A stretch of DNA of 64,000 nt from Bacteroidota bacterium (GCA_023251455.1 JAHEYT010000045.1:1-64000); one strand, 5' to 3'; shown: positions 51,162-62,317, numbered from the stretch's first letter. Numbers and translations: made by a program. The notes: generated by a model from the letters alone, not told the origin.

Positions 51162-53267
51162 TTGTTAATTTTGGATCGTTCTAAAAACAGAAGCACTTTG
51201 GAAATCAATTTTGAACCTAATTATTCAGGACTATTAGTTTTGTTGTCCATCATTCTGGCTGCCGGTATCAGTTATTTTCTGTATTTCAGAAATACTGATA
51301 GTGCGAGTCTTACCACCATGCAAAAGGTATTTTTGGCTTTTCTGCGTTGTTTTTCCCTTTTTCTGATCTTCCTGTTTTTGTTATCGCCTTTGATCGAAAG
51401 AACGAAGAAAATCAAGCAATTGCCCATAATTGCCGTAGCTTTTGATAATTCACAATCTGTACAATCCTACGCAGACTCCTATAAGCAATTATCCCAGACA
51501 TTAAAAGATCGATTTACTGACGATTATCAGTTGGAATTCTGGTCGTTTGGTGGAAAGGTTGAAAATACTGAATCTTTTACCGGGACTGATCGCCGATCGG
51601 ATTATGGACAGATGTTAAAGACATTGAAAAACAATTATTTAAATAAGAATATTGGTGCATTAATTTTATTTGGTGACGGTATTTATAATCAGGGACAGGA
51701 TCCAGAAAATCTGGCTTCCGGGCTAAAATTTCCGGTTTATTCGATTGGTGTTGGCGATACAACCCGCAAAACTGATGCAATAATCCGAAATGTAAAGACA
51801 AACAAAGTTGCTTTTCTGAAAAATAAATTTCCGGTTGAAATCGAACTGAAGTTCTCGAAACTTAAAAATAAGATTGCATACATTGATATCGAAAACAATC
51901 AAAAATTAGTTTATTCAAGTACCATTTCAATAACCTCGGAAGATGATTTTAAGCTCGAATTTGTCAATCTGGAGGCGTCTGAAGTCGGAATGCAGCATTT
52001 CAAAATCAAGATTCGACCTTTTGAGGGTGAAGTAAATCTGAAGAACAACGAGTATGAATTTGTTATTCAAATACTGGAGAATAAACAAAAAATCTTAATG
52101 CTCAGCGATGGTCCTCATCCTGATTTAGGTGCCATTCGCACCAGCCTGAAAGAACTTCAAAACTATGAAGTTAAGCTACTTACAGGAAATGATGTTCCGG
52201 ATAGCCTTTCGTCGTACAGTCTTGTAATTTTGAACCAACTTCCTTCGGTAAAAAATGTCGCAAGTAAGCTTTTGACCACAATTAAGGATAGCCGGATTCC
52301 GGTTTTATTTCTTGTCGGACCAAACTCGATGCTTGCGCAACTGAATTCGCTGGACATGGGTTTAAAAATTTCGGCAAGTAAAAATACTGAAGAGGTACAG
52401 TCAGCTTTCGACAGTAATTTTTCATTATTTGTGTTATCTGATGCGACCAAAGAAATCATTGAATCTGCTCCTCCTTTACTTTCTCCATTTGGAAATACAG
52501 AATTGACTCCGGTGCTTCAGAATTTGTCTTTACAAAACATCAGGAATATTAAAACCAATAAAACGATGATGGCGTTTGGAGCTGACAAAGGCCGAAAAGT
52601 AGGATTCATTGTTGGTGAAGGACTTTGGCGCTGGCGTTTGTACGATTACCAGGTAAACGGTAACCATGAGGCTTTTGACGAATTGGTTCAGAAAACCATA
52701 CAATATCTGGCGCTCAAAGAAAACGAAGACAACTTTAATGTTTACCATCCGGCACTTTTTCAGGAAACTGACAATATTGAATTAACAGCAGAGTTGTACA
52801 ACGACAGTTACCAATTGGTAAACTCACCTGATGTTTCTATCCGGATCAAAAACGAGAGCCTGAAGGAATTCAGTTACCTGTTTGACCGAACTGATGATTA
52901 TTACCGGCTGAATGCTGGAAATTTAGAACCTGGTGATTATACTTTTGAGGCTGAAACGCAGCTTGGTAATCAGCATTTTACTGAAAATGGAAACTTCAGT
53001 ATCGTAAAAAATGAAATTGAGGTACAAAATAACCAGGCCGATTTTGGCGTTTTGTTTCAATTGGCTCAACAAACTGGTGGTCAGTTTTACCCGTTCGAAA
53101 ATTATGGCACATTAGTTGATGACATCAAAGCAAACAAACAGATTACGGTTCAACAACATAAACAAACAATCCAAACCGAATGGATTAATTTGAAATTGTT
53201 GTTTTTCCTGCTGATCCTTGTGTTTGGTATTGAATGGTTTTACCGGAAATATTGGGGAATATACTAA
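51162..53267 (+). CDS. VWA-domain membrane protein
   Basis: A 701-aa protein. Membrane segments at ~20-40 and ~50-72, then a von Willebrand A-type domain (~80-220) with a DxSxS MIDAS-like motif (AFDNSQSV) and VYSIGVGD. A long beta-rich periplasmic middle follows (glutamine-amidotransferase-like: LMLSDGPHPDLGAI), and a C-terminal membrane helix (LLFFLLILVFGIEWFY). There is no ATG in frame before the first membrane helix; a TTG at 51162 or 51171 must start it, or the sequence has an error. It precedes the three DUF6340 genes by 20 bp, so they probably act together. Confidence 0.85.
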   Translation: MLILDRSKNRSTLEINFEPNYSGLLVLLSIILAAGISYFLYFRNTDSASLTTMQKVFLAFLRCFSLFLIFLFLLSPLIERTKKIKQLPIIAVAFDNSQSVQSYADSYKQLSQTLKDRFTDDYQLEFWSFGGKVENTESFTGTDRRSDYGQMLKTLKNNYLNKNIGALILFGDGIYNQGQDPENLASGLKFPVYSIGVGDTTRKTDAIIRNVKTNKVAFLKNKFPVEIELKFSKLKNKIAYIDIENNQKLVYSSTISITSEDDFKLEFVNLEASEVGMQHFKIKIRPFEGEVNLKNNEYEFVIQILENKQKILMLSDGPHPDLGAIRTSLKELQNYEVKLLTGNDVPDSLSSYSLVILNQLPSVKNVASKLLTTIKDSRIPVLFLVGPNSMLAQLNSLDMGLKISASKNTEEVQSAFDSNFSLFVLSDATKEIIESAPPLLSPFGNTELTPVLQNLSLQNIRNIKTNKTMMAFGADKGRKVGFIVGEGLWRWRLYDYQVNGNHEAFDELVQKTIQYLALKENEDNFNVYHPALFQETDNIELTAELYNDSYQLVNSPDVSIRIKNESLKEFSYLFDRTDDYYRLNAGNLEPGDYTFEAETQLGNQHFTENGNFSIVKNEIEVQNNQADFGVLFQLAQQTGGQFYPFENYGTLVDDIKANKQITVQQHKQTIQTEWINLKLLFFLLILVFGIEWFYRKYWGIY

Positions 53268-53287
53268 CTAAGTAATTGATAATTTAG

Positions 53288-54346
53288 ATGATGCTGTTTT
53301 TCAGAAAGATCGTAACCTATAAAACAATTCTATTTATCCTGATTGGAATTACTATGATTTCGTGTAAAAGCAAATATGCGATCGTTACAATCGAAAATAT
53401 GCAACATGCAAAAGAAGAATTATCTCCTGATATCCAGAGCATAACATTAATGAATCGCAGCATGAGCAGTCAGTTTCAGAATCATCGGGAAGATTCGCTT
53501 CAAATGTATTTTTACCGCAAAGGATTTCAATTGTCGAACATTGTTCTCGACAGTACAGCTGCCGATACCACCATCAGGGCATTGGCCGAATTGATGTTCG
53601 AATCGGGCCGGTACGATGTGGTTGTTCCGCTTGAACGAAATTTTAAAAGAAGCCTGTCTTATGAAATTCTTCCGGATACGCTGAGTCCGTCTCAGGTTAG
53701 CGAAATCTGCACCAATTTCAAAACTGATGCATTGATGGTTCTTGAACGCTTCTCAACCAAAACGATGGCGGATTATTCAGCAGAAAGGTATTTCGATGGT
53801 AATAGCGGAAACGTTTATTCTTACAATGCAACCCTTGATTTGAAATATGATGCCTTTTTCAGGATTTATAAGCCTGGGATTAAAACTTTGGTAAAGGAAA
53901 TTGCAGTGCGCGACACCATTTATTGGGAGAGTGTTGATAATACGCATGAAGGGCTTTTCCGTAAATTACCAACAGTAAAACAGGCTCTGATTAATGCTGG
54001 CATTAAGGTTGCCCTTGACGTTGACAGCAAGCTCTCTCCTACCTGGTCTCCTGAGAAAAGAGGCTATTTTTTATTCAAAACGAAGGATGATCGTGGGCAA
54101 AAATTTATGAATGAAAATAACTACGAAGAAGCGGGTAAGTATTGGGCGGAAATGGCGCGGTCAACGAACAAAAAGGTAAGAAGTAAAGCAGAATACAACC
54201 TCGCGCTGATCAATGAATTAAATGGTGATATGGATAAGGCCATTGAATATGGATTAAAATCATTCTATTCGTTTTACAGGTATCAGACACAGACGTATTT
54301 GAAAAAACTGGAAGCCAGAAAGATTGAATTACAACAGACAAAATAA
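53288..54346 (+). CDS. DUF6340-family lipoprotein 1
   Basis: A 352-aa lipoprotein (signal FILIGITMISC). A conserved N-terminal core: I-x-S-I-T-L-M-N-R-S, LSNIVLDSTAADTTIRALAE, then SQVSEICTNFKTDALMVLERF. The C-terminal ~80 residues form TPR-like helices (EEAGKYWAEMARSTNKKVRSKAEYNLALINELNGDMDKAIEY). Function is unknown. It is the first of three tandem paralogues behind the VWA gene. Confidence 0.85.
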   Translation: MMLFFRKIVTYKTILFILIGITMISCKSKYAIVTIENMQHAKEELSPDIQSITLMNRSMSSQFQNHREDSLQMYFYRKGFQLSNIVLDSTAADTTIRALAELMFESGRYDVVVPLERNFKRSLSYEILPDTLSPSQVSEICTNFKTDALMVLERFSTKTMADYSAERYFDGNSGNVYSYNATLDLKYDAFFRIYKPGIKTLVKEIAVRDTIYWESVDNTHEGLFRKLPTVKQALINAGIKVALDVDSKLSPTWSPEKRGYFLFKTKDDRGQKFMNENNYEEAGKYWAEMARSTNKKVRSKAEYNLALINELNGDMDKAIEYGLKSFYSFYRYQTQTYLKKLEARKIELQQTK

Positions 54347-54419
54347 CCGTTGCGTTTTAGTGTGAAAAATAAATTTTTATACAAAAATTGCAGAACTCAA
54401 CATGGATAAAAATGAATGT

Positions 54420-55448
54420 ATGAAACGTAAGTCAGGATTACTTTGGTTTATTTTTTTGTTGATCATGAGCTCGTGTGTGAGCTTCGAAAAATTCTCAATT
54501 GAAGTATATAAACCATCGGAGCTAAACCTGGCGCCCAACATTAAAAAAGTAGCCCTTGTTTCGCGTAACCTGAAATACCAGAATGACACGCTTCAAAATT
54601 ATCAGGTCAGAAACCACCATCTGATCAAGGATAAAATCAGGTTTAATACCGATAGTCTGGCCATTGTAACCTGTCTCGATAGTTTGTCTGGCCAATTGCT
54701 GGCAAAAAATAAATTTGACAATATTGTAATTTTGCCAGTCAATACTTTTCCCAAAAATCGGACAAAAGAAATAAGGCCAGCCGCCATCGAATGGTATAAA
54801 ACTATTTCTGAAAAAACAGGCAGCGACGTGCTGATTTTACTTGATATGTTTTCGTGTTTTTACAGCCTGAATAACGATGATTCAAATCCAACCGCAAATG
54901 TTGTAACTTCAAATATATGGTCAGTTTACAGCGCCAAAGAACAAAAAATTATCAATCGTTTTACTCAAGTTGATACCCTTTTTTGGGACGAATACGATGA
55001 GAATGGACAATATAAGAAATTGCGGATACCCGATAAAAAGAATGCCATATCGCTTGCTGCCGGTGTAATTGGCGAAAACTACGCGAAGCATATTTTACCT
55101 TCATGGGCCAAGGTCGACCGGACTATCATGAAGACTGGCGATTCGGAATTTCAAAAGGCAGCAAAATTGGCTCAAAATACTGAATGGGAAGAAGCTGTTG
55201 GCATTTGGCAGAATTATGCTGACAGCAAAAGTAAACAGAAAAGAGTAACGGCATTGTACAATCTGGCGTTGGCTGGCGAAATGAACGGAAATATTGATCA
55301 GGCCATTGCTTTGACTGACAAGGCTGCAAAGGTGAGTTCAGGATTATTTATGTCGTCTGAAAATGAAGCCGTCAGAAAATATTCGGCTGTTTTATACCAA
55401 CGAAAAAATGAGATTAACAAGCTAACCCAACAACATGAAACCCGCTAG
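54420..55448 (+). CDS. DUF6340-family lipoprotein 2
   Basis: A 342-aa paralogue: signal FIFLLIMSSC, ALVSRNLKYQNDTL, then KTGSDVLILLDMFS and the TPR-like end (EWEEAVGIWQNYADSKSKQKRVTALYNLALAGEMNGNIDQAI). Low overall identity to copy 1 but the same order of motifs. ATG 54420 is preferred (clean signal peptide); 54402 is possible. The last 14 bp overlap copy 3, so the two are translationally coupled. Confidence 0.83.
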   Translation: MKRKSGLLWFIFLLIMSSCVSFEKFSIEVYKPSELNLAPNIKKVALVSRNLKYQNDTLQNYQVRNHHLIKDKIRFNTDSLAIVTCLDSLSGQLLAKNKFDNIVILPVNTFPKNRTKEIRPAAIEWYKTISEKTGSDVLILLDMFSCFYSLNNDDSNPTANVVTSNIWSVYSAKEQKIINRFTQVDTLFWDEYDENGQYKKLRIPDKKNAISLAAGVIGENYAKHILPSWAKVDRTIMKTGDSEFQKAAKLAQNTEWEEAVGIWQNYADSKSKQKRVTALYNLALAGEMNGNIDQAIALTDKAAKVSSGLFMSSENEAVRKYSAVLYQRKNEINKLTQQHETR

Positions 55449-56442
55449 AACTCTTCTAACGCTATTAGTATTTGCTTTAAATCTAACCTCCTGCCTGATA
55501 ATTGATAGTGCCCGAACTACTCAGATTGAAATTATGAAGCCGGGAGTATTTAATTTGCCTGACGAGATTAACACGGTGGCAATAATCAATCGTACTCCTT
55601 ATCAGCTTGACAGTGTTCCATTTCAATATATGAATGGGACAAAGATAGAGACAGATACGCTGGTTAAATACCGGACGCTGACGAATAATTGTGTAGATGC
55701 ATTAAGCGGCTTTTTCGGAAAAGAAGGCTATTTCAGTAAAGTGAATAATTATCGTGATAGTCTGTCGGTCATCTATTCTTCAAACGAGACTGGCACAATC
55801 ACTCCGGAAGAATTGTTTCAAAAGACAAAATCAGACATTTGTATTTTTCTCGATCGTTTCAATTTTAATGTGGTAGCCATGTATGGCTTTAACGATGTTG
55901 TTGCAAATGGTGCGTCACTTTCGTGGGGAATTGCCATTAAAACCGACACTTTATCTTATTTGTACAATCAAATGGATACCTTGATTTATGAAGCCTCTGA
56001 TTTTCCGCTGATTTTAAGTGATCATGCGAAACTCAATTTGCTTGCCACCAATTCTGCTGAATACCTCGGACGATCTTTTGGCTCCAAAATTATTCCGACC
56101 TGGCTAACGGTCGAACGTCTTTACTACAAATCGCATAATCAGAATATGCTTTTGGCTGAAAAATATGCACTAAACAACGAATGGCTTAAAGCTGCCGAAA
56201 TCTGGAACAAGCAAACAAAGAATAAAAATCCGAAGATGGCCGCTAAGGCCAGCTACAACATGGCGCTGGCCTGTGAAATGGAGGGCAAACTTGATGCTGC
56301 CATTGACTGGCTTGTCCAATCCTATTCCATCCTGAAGGAAAATAATGAGGAACATAAAGAGAATTGTCAGCGTTACATCGCAGTTCTGGCTACACGAAAA
56401 AAGGAAATCGAGAAATTAGCACATCAAGTCAGGAATAATTAA
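55435..56442 (+). CDS. DUF6340-family lipoprotein 3
   Basis: A 335-aa paralogue: signal LLVFALNLTSC, TVAIINRTPYQLDSVPF, KSDICIFLDRFNF and TPR-like end (EWLKAAEIWNKQTKNKNPKMAAKASYNMALACEMEGKLDAAI). Start overlaps the previous gene by 14 bp. The stop overlaps the convergent GTPase gene by 4 bp. Three diverged copies in a row suggest a hetero-oligomer rather than simple dosage. Confidence 0.85.
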   Translation: MKPARTLLTLLVFALNLTSCLIIDSARTTQIEIMKPGVFNLPDEINTVAIINRTPYQLDSVPFQYMNGTKIETDTLVKYRTLTNNCVDALSGFFGKEGYFSKVNNYRDSLSVIYSSNETGTITPEELFQKTKSDICIFLDRFNFNVVAMYGFNDVVANGASLSWGIAIKTDTLSYLYNQMDTLIYEASDFPLILSDHAKLNLLATNSAEYLGRSFGSKIIPTWLTVERLYYKSHNQNMLLAEKYALNNEWLKAAEIWNKQTKNKNPKMAAKASYNMALACEMEGKLDAAIDWLVQSYSILKENNEEHKENCQRYIAVLATRKKEIEKLAHQVRNN

Positions 56443-57539
56443 AATACAGGGATAACCTGATCAAACCGGAAAGTTGGTTTTGGCCGGCCAGGACTCAGGC
56501 AACGAAGAGCTACAATTTTTTTTCTGAGGTTTTTTCCTTTGGTTGCATCCAGTGTTTTGCGAACAATCTCTTCCAGAGCTTCCGGGCTCATTTCCACACG
56601 GGCATTTAAGGTCAGGCGGGCTTCGGAACTTGTTCCGGCTGAATTTCTAAAACTCAAGGTCTCATTCAGGCCGGTAAGATTGCCAATCAAATAATTTTCG
56701 CCCGATTCAATCAATATTTTGACATGCCCAACCGATGCTTTCATCGAATCAAATTGGTGACTCAGGTTTTGCATCAGCTCACGGGCAAAAGCGTCCCAAT
56801 CGGTTTTCCTGCCTGAGAGTTCAATGGTGGTATTCAGCCAACCCAACACAGCTTCGCCTTCGGCATATACATCATAATCCACTTCTACCAGGCGTTTTCC
56901 TGCATCTGTTCGGGTAAGCACTTCATTTAGCCATTCATCTATTCCTTCTCCTGAAAGTGAACTTACAACCATCACCTCCGAATCAGGAAAATGCAATTTT
57001 GCTTTTTCTTTCAGAAGAACCAATTCTTCCGGAGAAACCCGATCGGATTTACTGATCAGGATCAGGTCACTTTCTTCCAACTGTTTGCGGAAAATATAGG
57101 CTGCGCTTGGATGTAAACCAGCTGTTTCACCATTAAGAATATCATTAAGTCGAATCGGATCGGCCAATACCGACAATGGACTGACGATCAGTTCTCCGCG
57201 CAGGTTTTGCTTGAGCGGCTGTATGATAGTCGCTGAAAGATCGGTGCAGCTGCCAACCGGTTCGGCAATAATGACATCGGCGTTGGCTTCATCGCGAACG
57301 TTCTTCAAGGCATCGATCAATCCGTTGAAATTGCAGCAAAAACAACTTCCGCTCACTTCCGCCACTTTCACATCGTTTCGCGAAAGGATTGCAGTATCAA
57401 CCAACTCTGGAGCCTGGTCGTTGGTAATCAGCCCAATTCGTTTTCCGCTTTCAGTGATTCGACGGGCAGCTTCCCATAACAAGGTTGTTTTTCCGGCTCC
57501 GAGGAATCCTCCTACCAATATTAGTCGTGTTGTAGTCAT
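56439..57539 (-). CDS. COG0523 (CobW-like) metal-chaperone GTPase
   Basis: A 366-aa P-loop GTPase: GGFLGAGKTTLL (Walker A), the C-x-C-C metal motif in GSCFCCNFNGL, EPVGSCTDL, and ISKSDR in the guanine-specificity position. COG0523 proteins deliver or sense Zn, Co, Ni or Fe. This one has a divergent C-terminal half (residues ~215-366), not the usual CobW_C, so the client is uncertain. It is transcribed against the DUF6340 genes. Confidence 0.85.
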   Translation of the reverse strand: MTTTRLILVGGFLGAGKTTLLWEAARRITESGKRIGLITNDQAPELVDTAILSRNDVKVAEVSGSCFCCNFNGLIDALKNVRDEANADVIIAEPVGSCTDLSATIIQPLKQNLRGELIVSPLSVLADPIRLNDILNGETAGLHPSAAYIFRKQLEESDLILISKSDRVSPEELVLLKEKAKLHFPDSEVMVVSSLSGEGIDEWLNEVLTRTDAGKRLVEVDYDVYAEGEAVLGWLNTTIELSGRKTDWDAFARELMQNLSHQFDSMKASVGHVKILIESGENYLIGNLTGLNETLSFRNSAGTSSEARLTLNARVEMSPEALEEIVRKTLDATKGKNLRKKIVALRCLSPGRPKPTFRFDQVIPVF

Positions 57540-57674
57540 TTATCTTAGTTTTTGCATAGAGCTTAGGGCAAAAGTCATGGGAAATTACCTGATTCAGTTG
57601 ATTTTCAGTTTCAGGCACCAAATATATCAAAATCAGAAAGCTAGCCGATTGGATTTAAAATCGTTAACAAATAA

Positions 57675-57720
57675 AAAGCCTTGAAATCATTAGCAGTCTG
57701 GCTAACGATTTCAAGGCTTT
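57675..57720 (-). terminator. lgt terminator
   Basis: AAAGCCTTGAAATC-TTAGC (57674-57694) pairs with its complement (57701-57720) with one mismatch over ~20 bp. It lies 19 bp after the lgt stop, before the GTPase promoter region. Confidence 0.85.
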
Positions 57721-57738
57721 CAATGCTATTTTGAATTT

Positions 57739-58569
57739 TTATTTTTTGCCGTGCACAACTTGATTTTTGTAAATCACAGGACCTTTTTTCACCGCTTGCA
57801 CAATCAGGAATATACCTGTTAAAACAAACGGAATACTCAGCAATTGTCCCATGTTCAGGCTCATTCCTTTTTCAAAAGCCTCCTGTTCTTCCTTGATAAA
57901 CTCAATGAAAAACCGCGCAGAAAAGACCATTATAAAGAATACTCCTACAATTAAACCCTGGTAATCTTTGGCTTTGGTTTTCCAGTACATGTAGAGCATC
58001 ACGCCAAAAGTGACCAGATAGCTTAGCGCTTCATAGATTTGGGTTGGATGTTTGGCAACTGTTTCGTGGTTTCGTTCAAAAATGAATCCCCATGGAAGCG
58101 CTGTTTGCACACCGTAAATTTCTGAATTCATCAGGTTTCCAAAACGAATTAAAGCCCCAACAAAAATACTTGGAACCACTACCCGATCTAAAACCCATAA
58201 AATTGAACGTTTAGATACGTTTTTACTCCAGATAAACATGGCAATGATAATCCCCAGAATACCACCATGACTGGCCAGTCCGCCTTGCCAAACGTACAAA
58301 ATTTCAATGGGGTGCTGCGAATAATAATCCCAGCCATAAAAAAGAACATGTCCCAAACGGGCACCAATAATTGTGGCAACAATCAAATAAATAAACAAAC
58401 TTTCGAGCCATTTCAGGTCAATATTTTCATATTTGAACATTCTCTCGCCATGGCTGTACCCGAAAAGGAAACCAATGGCAAAAAATAGTCCATACCAGCG
58501 GACATGAATTGGCCCCAACGAAAAAATTTCAGGGCTAACGTTCCAATGAATAAATGCCAGAATGTCCAT
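57739..58569 (-). CDS. lgt: Prolipoprotein diacylglyceryl transferase
   Basis: A 276-aa protein with about seven membrane helices. Family signature: IRFGNLMNSEIYG (the G-R-x-G-N-F-x-N-x-E block), SHGGILG, the H-P-T-Q-I-Y-E motif and RWYGLFFAIGFLFGY. It moves diacylglyceryl from phosphatidylglycerol to the lipobox cysteine of prolipoproteins, so it is needed for the ice-binding and DUF6340 lipoproteins in this window. A 35-bp palindrome separates it from secA. Confidence 0.97.
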   Translation of the reverse strand: MDILAFIHWNVSPEIFSLGPIHVRWYGLFFAIGFLFGYSHGERMFKYENIDLKWLESLFIYLIVATIIGARLGHVLFYGWDYYSQHPIEILYVWQGGLASHGGILGIIIAMFIWSKNVSKRSILWVLDRVVVPSIFVGALIRFGNLMNSEIYGVQTALPWGFIFERNHETVAKHPTQIYEALSYLVTFGVMLYMYWKTKAKDYQGLIVGVFFIMVFSARFFIEFIKEEQEAFEKGMSLNMGQLLSIPFVLTGIFLIVQAVKKGPVIYKNQVVHGKK

Positions 58570-58603
58570 GTAGTTGATTTGTTGGATTGTTAAAATAAAA
58601 GAT

Positions 58604-58638
58604 TAGCCCTGTCAGGGTTTTAAACCCTGACAGGGCTA
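58604..58638. repeat. 35-bp perfect palindrome between secA and lgt
   Basis: TAGCCCTGTCAGGGTTT (58604-58620), one central T, and its exact complement (58622-58638). It lies 10 bp after the secA stop. It may act as the secA terminator, but its form (CCCTGTCAGGG inside a larger palindrome) also resembles extragenic palindromic repeats. Confidence 0.75.
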
Positions 58639-58648
58639 TGAAATTTTG

Positions 58649-61600
58649 TTAGTCTACTAAATCTTTACCGTGGCACGATTTGAATTTTTTACCACTTCCG
58701 CAAGGACAAGGATCATTCCGTCCTACCCGTTTTTCAACCCTGATTGGTTGTACATGCTGGGGTTCGCGAGGAGCTTCCGGACGGTTCGATGAACTTTCGG
58801 ATGCATCCGATTTAGAAGTTGACAGCTTGCTCATGTCCAATCCTCTGCGCTCATGTCCTTCGCGAATTTGTTCAGGTTCGCTAATTGGAATATGACCTTT
58901 AGCTAATGTTGAAACAATCTGTTTATTCACCTTGCTGATCATGATCTTAAACAAATTGAACGATTCAAATTTGTAGATGAGCAGCGGATCTTTTTGTTCG
59001 TATGTGGCATTCTGAACTGACTGTTTCAAGTCGTCCATTTCGCGGAGTTGTTCTTTCCATGCCTCGTCGATGGTTGCCAGTACGGTTTGTTTCTGGTACG
59101 ATTTGACAAGCTCTTTTCCTTGATTTTTATAGGCTTTTTCAAGATTGGTGATAATCTGGAAAATATGGATTCCATCGGAAATTGGCACTACAATATTTTG
59201 ATACAGATGCGCTTTTTGCTCGTAAACTTCGCGAATGACCGGATAAGCCTGTTTGCTTATGGCTTCCATTTTTCGGGTGTATGTGGCAACCATTTCGTGA
59301 TAGGTTTTGTCAACCAGTTCATCCGATTTTATCCGCATGAATTCCTGTTCAGAAACAGGCGATTCCATCGACATTAAACGAATCAATTCAAGGTTAAAAT
59401 CTTCGAACGCACCATTGGCCTGACTTTCGGTCACCAGGTTATCAATTACATCGTACATGGTATTCAGGATGTCAACTTCTACCCGCTCGCCAAACAAAGC
59501 GTGACGGCGTTTTTTGTAGATGACTTCACGTTGTGAGTTCATTACGTCGTCGTATTCCAACAAACGTTTACGAATACCGAAGTTATTTTCTTCAACTTTC
59601 TTCTGAGCACGCTCAATTGACTTGGTAATCATCGAATGCTGAATCATTTCGCCTTCTTTCAAACCAATCTTGTCCATGATTCCGGTAATACGGTCAGAAC
59701 CAAACAGACGCATTAAATCGTCTTCCAGAGAAACAAAGAATTGAGAAGAACCCGGATCTCCCTGACGACCGGCACGTCCGCGTAACTGGCGGTCGACACG
59801 GCGCGACTCGTGGCGTTCGGTACCAATAATGGCCAAGCCACCCAATGCTTTCACTTCGGCAGTTAATTTGATGTCGGTACCACGACCTGCCATGTTAGTA
59901 GCAATGGTAACCATGCCTTTCACACCGGCATCTGCTACAATTTCAGCTTCACGTGCATGTAATTTAGCATTCAGTACATTATGCTTGATGCCGCGCATTT
60001 TGAGGTAACGGCTTAACAATTCGGAAATTTCAACCGAAGTTGTACCAACCAGAGCTGGCCTTCCGATTTTATTCAGTTCAACAATTTCTTCAACAACTGC
60101 ATTGTATTTTTCGCGTTTGGTTTTGTACACCAAATCCTCACGGTCGTCGCGAATCACTTTCCGGTTGGTTGGAATAACCACCACATCAAGTTTATAGATG
60201 TCCCACAACTCACCTGCTTCTGTTTCGGCAGTACCGGTCATACCGGCCAGTTTGTGGTACATCCTGAAATAATTCTGAAGGGTAATGGTCGCGAAAGTTT
60301 GGGTAGCTGCTTCCACTTTAACATGTTCTTTGGCCTCAATCGCCTGGTGCAATCCGTCGGAATAACGACGACCTTCCATGATACGACCGGTTTGCTCGTC
60401 CACAATCTTCACCTTGTTTTCGATGACCACATATTCCACGTCTTTTTCAAACATGGCGTATGCTTTCAGCAATTGGTTAATGGTATGAACACGTTCCGAT
60501 TTGATGGCATAATTGGTAAGCAAATCATCCTTCTTCTCCAGAACCTGTTCTTTGGTTAGCGCTTTATTATTTTCAATTTCAGCGATTTCAGAACCAACGT
60601 CAGGTAAAATAAAGAATGTTGGATCGTCAACGTCATCCGAAATCAGGTCAACGCCCTTATCAGTTAATTCTACTGAATTTTGTTTTTCTTCAATCACAAA
60701 AAACAGAGGATCGGTAATGATATGCATCAACTTGTTGTTGTCCTGCATATAGTTGTTCTCTGTTTTGGTCATCATGGCCTTAATTCCTTCTTCACTCAGG
60801 AATTTGATGAGTGCTTTGCTTTTGGGCAATCCTTTGTGGGCACGGAGAAGTAAAACCGAACCTTCTTCTTTTTCGTCCTTGGTTGCATTCGGATTGTTCA
60901 GAATGCGTTTGGCATCCGACAAACACTGATTGGCCAGATTTCGCTGAGCAGCATATAATTTTTCAACTTTGGGTTTCAGTTCTTCAAATTTCTGGTTTTC
61001 ACCTTTTGGTACCGGACCTGAAATGATTAATGGAGTACGGGCATCGTCTATCAACACCGAGTCAACCTCATCCACAATCGAATAATGGTGTTTCCGCTGA
61101 ACCAGATCGCGCTGGCTGATTGCCATGTTATCGCGCAAATAGTCGAAACCGAATTCGTTATTTGTTCCATAGGTAATATCAGAAAGGTACGCTTTGCGGC
61201 GGCCGTCGGAGTTTGGCTGATGTTTATCGATACAATCAACGCTCAAGCCGTGAAATTCGAAGATTGGTCCCATCCATTCCGAGTCACGTTTCGACAGGTA
61301 GTCGTTTACGGTAACCAGATGGACACCACGTCCTGTCAAGGCATTCAGGAATACGGCCAATGTAGCAACCAGTGTTTTTCCTTCACCGGTTCCCATTTCA
61401 GCAACTTTTCCCTGATGCAATACAATACCCCCAATGAGCTGAACATCGTAATGAACCATTGCCCAGGTAATCTCGCTGCCGCCAGCCATCCATTTGTTCA
61501 GCCAGACTGCGTTTTCACCTTCTATCATAATACTGTTGCGGGTTGTAGCCAAATCACGGTCGAAATCGCTGGCTTGAACAACAACACGTTCATTTTCAGT

Positions 61601-61966
61601 AAATAACCTGGCAGTTGCTTTTACAACGGAGAATGCGATTGGAAGAATTTCGTTCAGAACTTCTTCTAATTTATCATCAATTTTTTCCTCCAGTTTGTCT
61701 ATTTCCTGATAGATTTTTTCGCTTTCCTGAATATCGACAGTATCAACAAGCTCTTTTAACTCGGCGATCCGGTCTTCTTCCGGTTTAATGCGATCTTTAA
61801 TCAGTTCTTTTAAACGGGTCGATTCGGCTCTCAATTCGTTGTTCGACAACAAACTGATGCGTTCGTATTCTTTTTTGATGAGTTCGAGCAGGGGAGCAAT
61901 CTCAGTCATGTCTTTATCAGCTTTTGAGCCGAGAAATTTGCCTAGAATTTTGTTTATGAATGCCAT
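58649..61966 (-). CDS. secA: Protein translocase ATPase SecA
   Basis: A 1105-aa protein, longer than the ~900 aa of E. coli SecA, as usual in Bacteroidota (extra helical insertions in the first half). Walker [56 protein letters not shown]. The C-terminal zinc tail is intact ([17 protein letters not shown]), which binds SecB or ribosomes in other species. It drives preprotein export through SecYEG. Confidence 0.98.
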   Translation of the reverse strand: MAFINKILGKFLGSKADKDMTEIAPLLELIKKEYERISLLSNNELRAESTRLKELIKDRIKPEEDRIAELKELVDTVDIQESEKIYQEIDKLEEKIDDKLEEVLNEILPIAFSVVKATARLFTENERVVVQASDFDRDLATTRNSIMIEGENAVWLNKWMAGGSEITWAMVHYDVQLIGGIVLHQGKVAEMGTGEGKTLVATLAVFLNALTGRGVHLVTVNDYLSKRDSEWMGPIFEFHGLSVDCIDKHQPNSDGRRKAYLSDITYGTNNEFGFDYLRDNMAISQRDLVQRKHHYSIVDEVDSVLIDDARTPLIISGPVPKGENQKFEELKPKVEKLYAAQRNLANQCLSDAKRILNNPNATKDEKEEGSVLLLRAHKGLPKSKALIKFLSEEGIKAMMTKTENNYMQDNNKLMHIITDPLFFVIEEKQNSVELTDKGVDLISDDVDDPTFFILPDVGSEIAEIENNKALTKEQVLEKKDDLLTNYAIKSERVHTINQLLKAYAMFEKDVEYVVIENKVKIVDEQTGRIMEGRRYSDGLHQAIEAKEHVKVEAATQTFATITLQNYFRMYHKLAGMTGTAETEAGELWDIYKLDVVVIPTNRKVIRDDREDLVYKTKREKYNAVVEEIVELNKIGRPALVGTTSVEISELLSRYLKMRGIKHNVLNAKLHAREAEIVADAGVKGMVTIATNMAGRGTDIKLTAEVKALGGLAIIGTERHESRRVDRQLRGRAGRQGDPGSSQFFVSLEDDLMRLFGSDRITGIMDKIGLKEGEMIQHSMITKSIERAQKKVEENNFGIRKRLLEYDDVMNSQREVIYKKRRHALFGERVEVDILNTMYDVIDNLVTESQANGAFEDFNLELIRLMSMESPVSEQEFMRIKSDELVDKTYHEMVATYTRKMEAISKQAYPVIREVYEQKAHLYQNIVVPISDGIHIFQIITNLEKAYKNQGKELVKSYQKQTVLATIDEAWKEQLREMDDLKQSVQNATYEQKDPLLIYKFESFNLFKIMISKVNKQIVSTLAKGHIPISEPEQIREGHERRGLDMSKLSTSKSDASESSSNRPEAPREPQHVQPIRVEKRVGRNDPCPCGSGKKFKSCHGKDLVD

Positions 61967-62317
61967 TATCTGGGTTTTAATTGATCAAAATTTGAAAGTC
62001 ACAAATGTAGTTATAATGTTTAAATCTTGAATTGGTTTTTACGATTATCGTGCCATCGGAAAAAACGATGAAAGATCGGTCATAATTGCCTTTTCAGTGG
62101 AAATAACTGCCAATAAATCAGTAAAAAAGTATTAAATCTAATCCGAAGCGTGACATTATGGAGCTGAGATGGAATTTTTAATGCGGATTTATTCGCTTAT
62201 TTTTGTACTGTAATACAAAAAGATGCTTCAAATAATGGCTGATTTTAATAACCGATGTTTTGTCAACGGTTGTATTTAATTAGGATTTACCTTGTTCATA
62301 AAACTAACCTGTTAATT
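61967..62317. other. Divergent intergenic region secA / nitroreductase
   Basis: No ORF. A TATTTTTG (TAnnTTTG) -7 box at 62198-62205 points to the nitroreductase, without a clear -33 TTG. Nothing else recognised. Confidence 0.4.
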
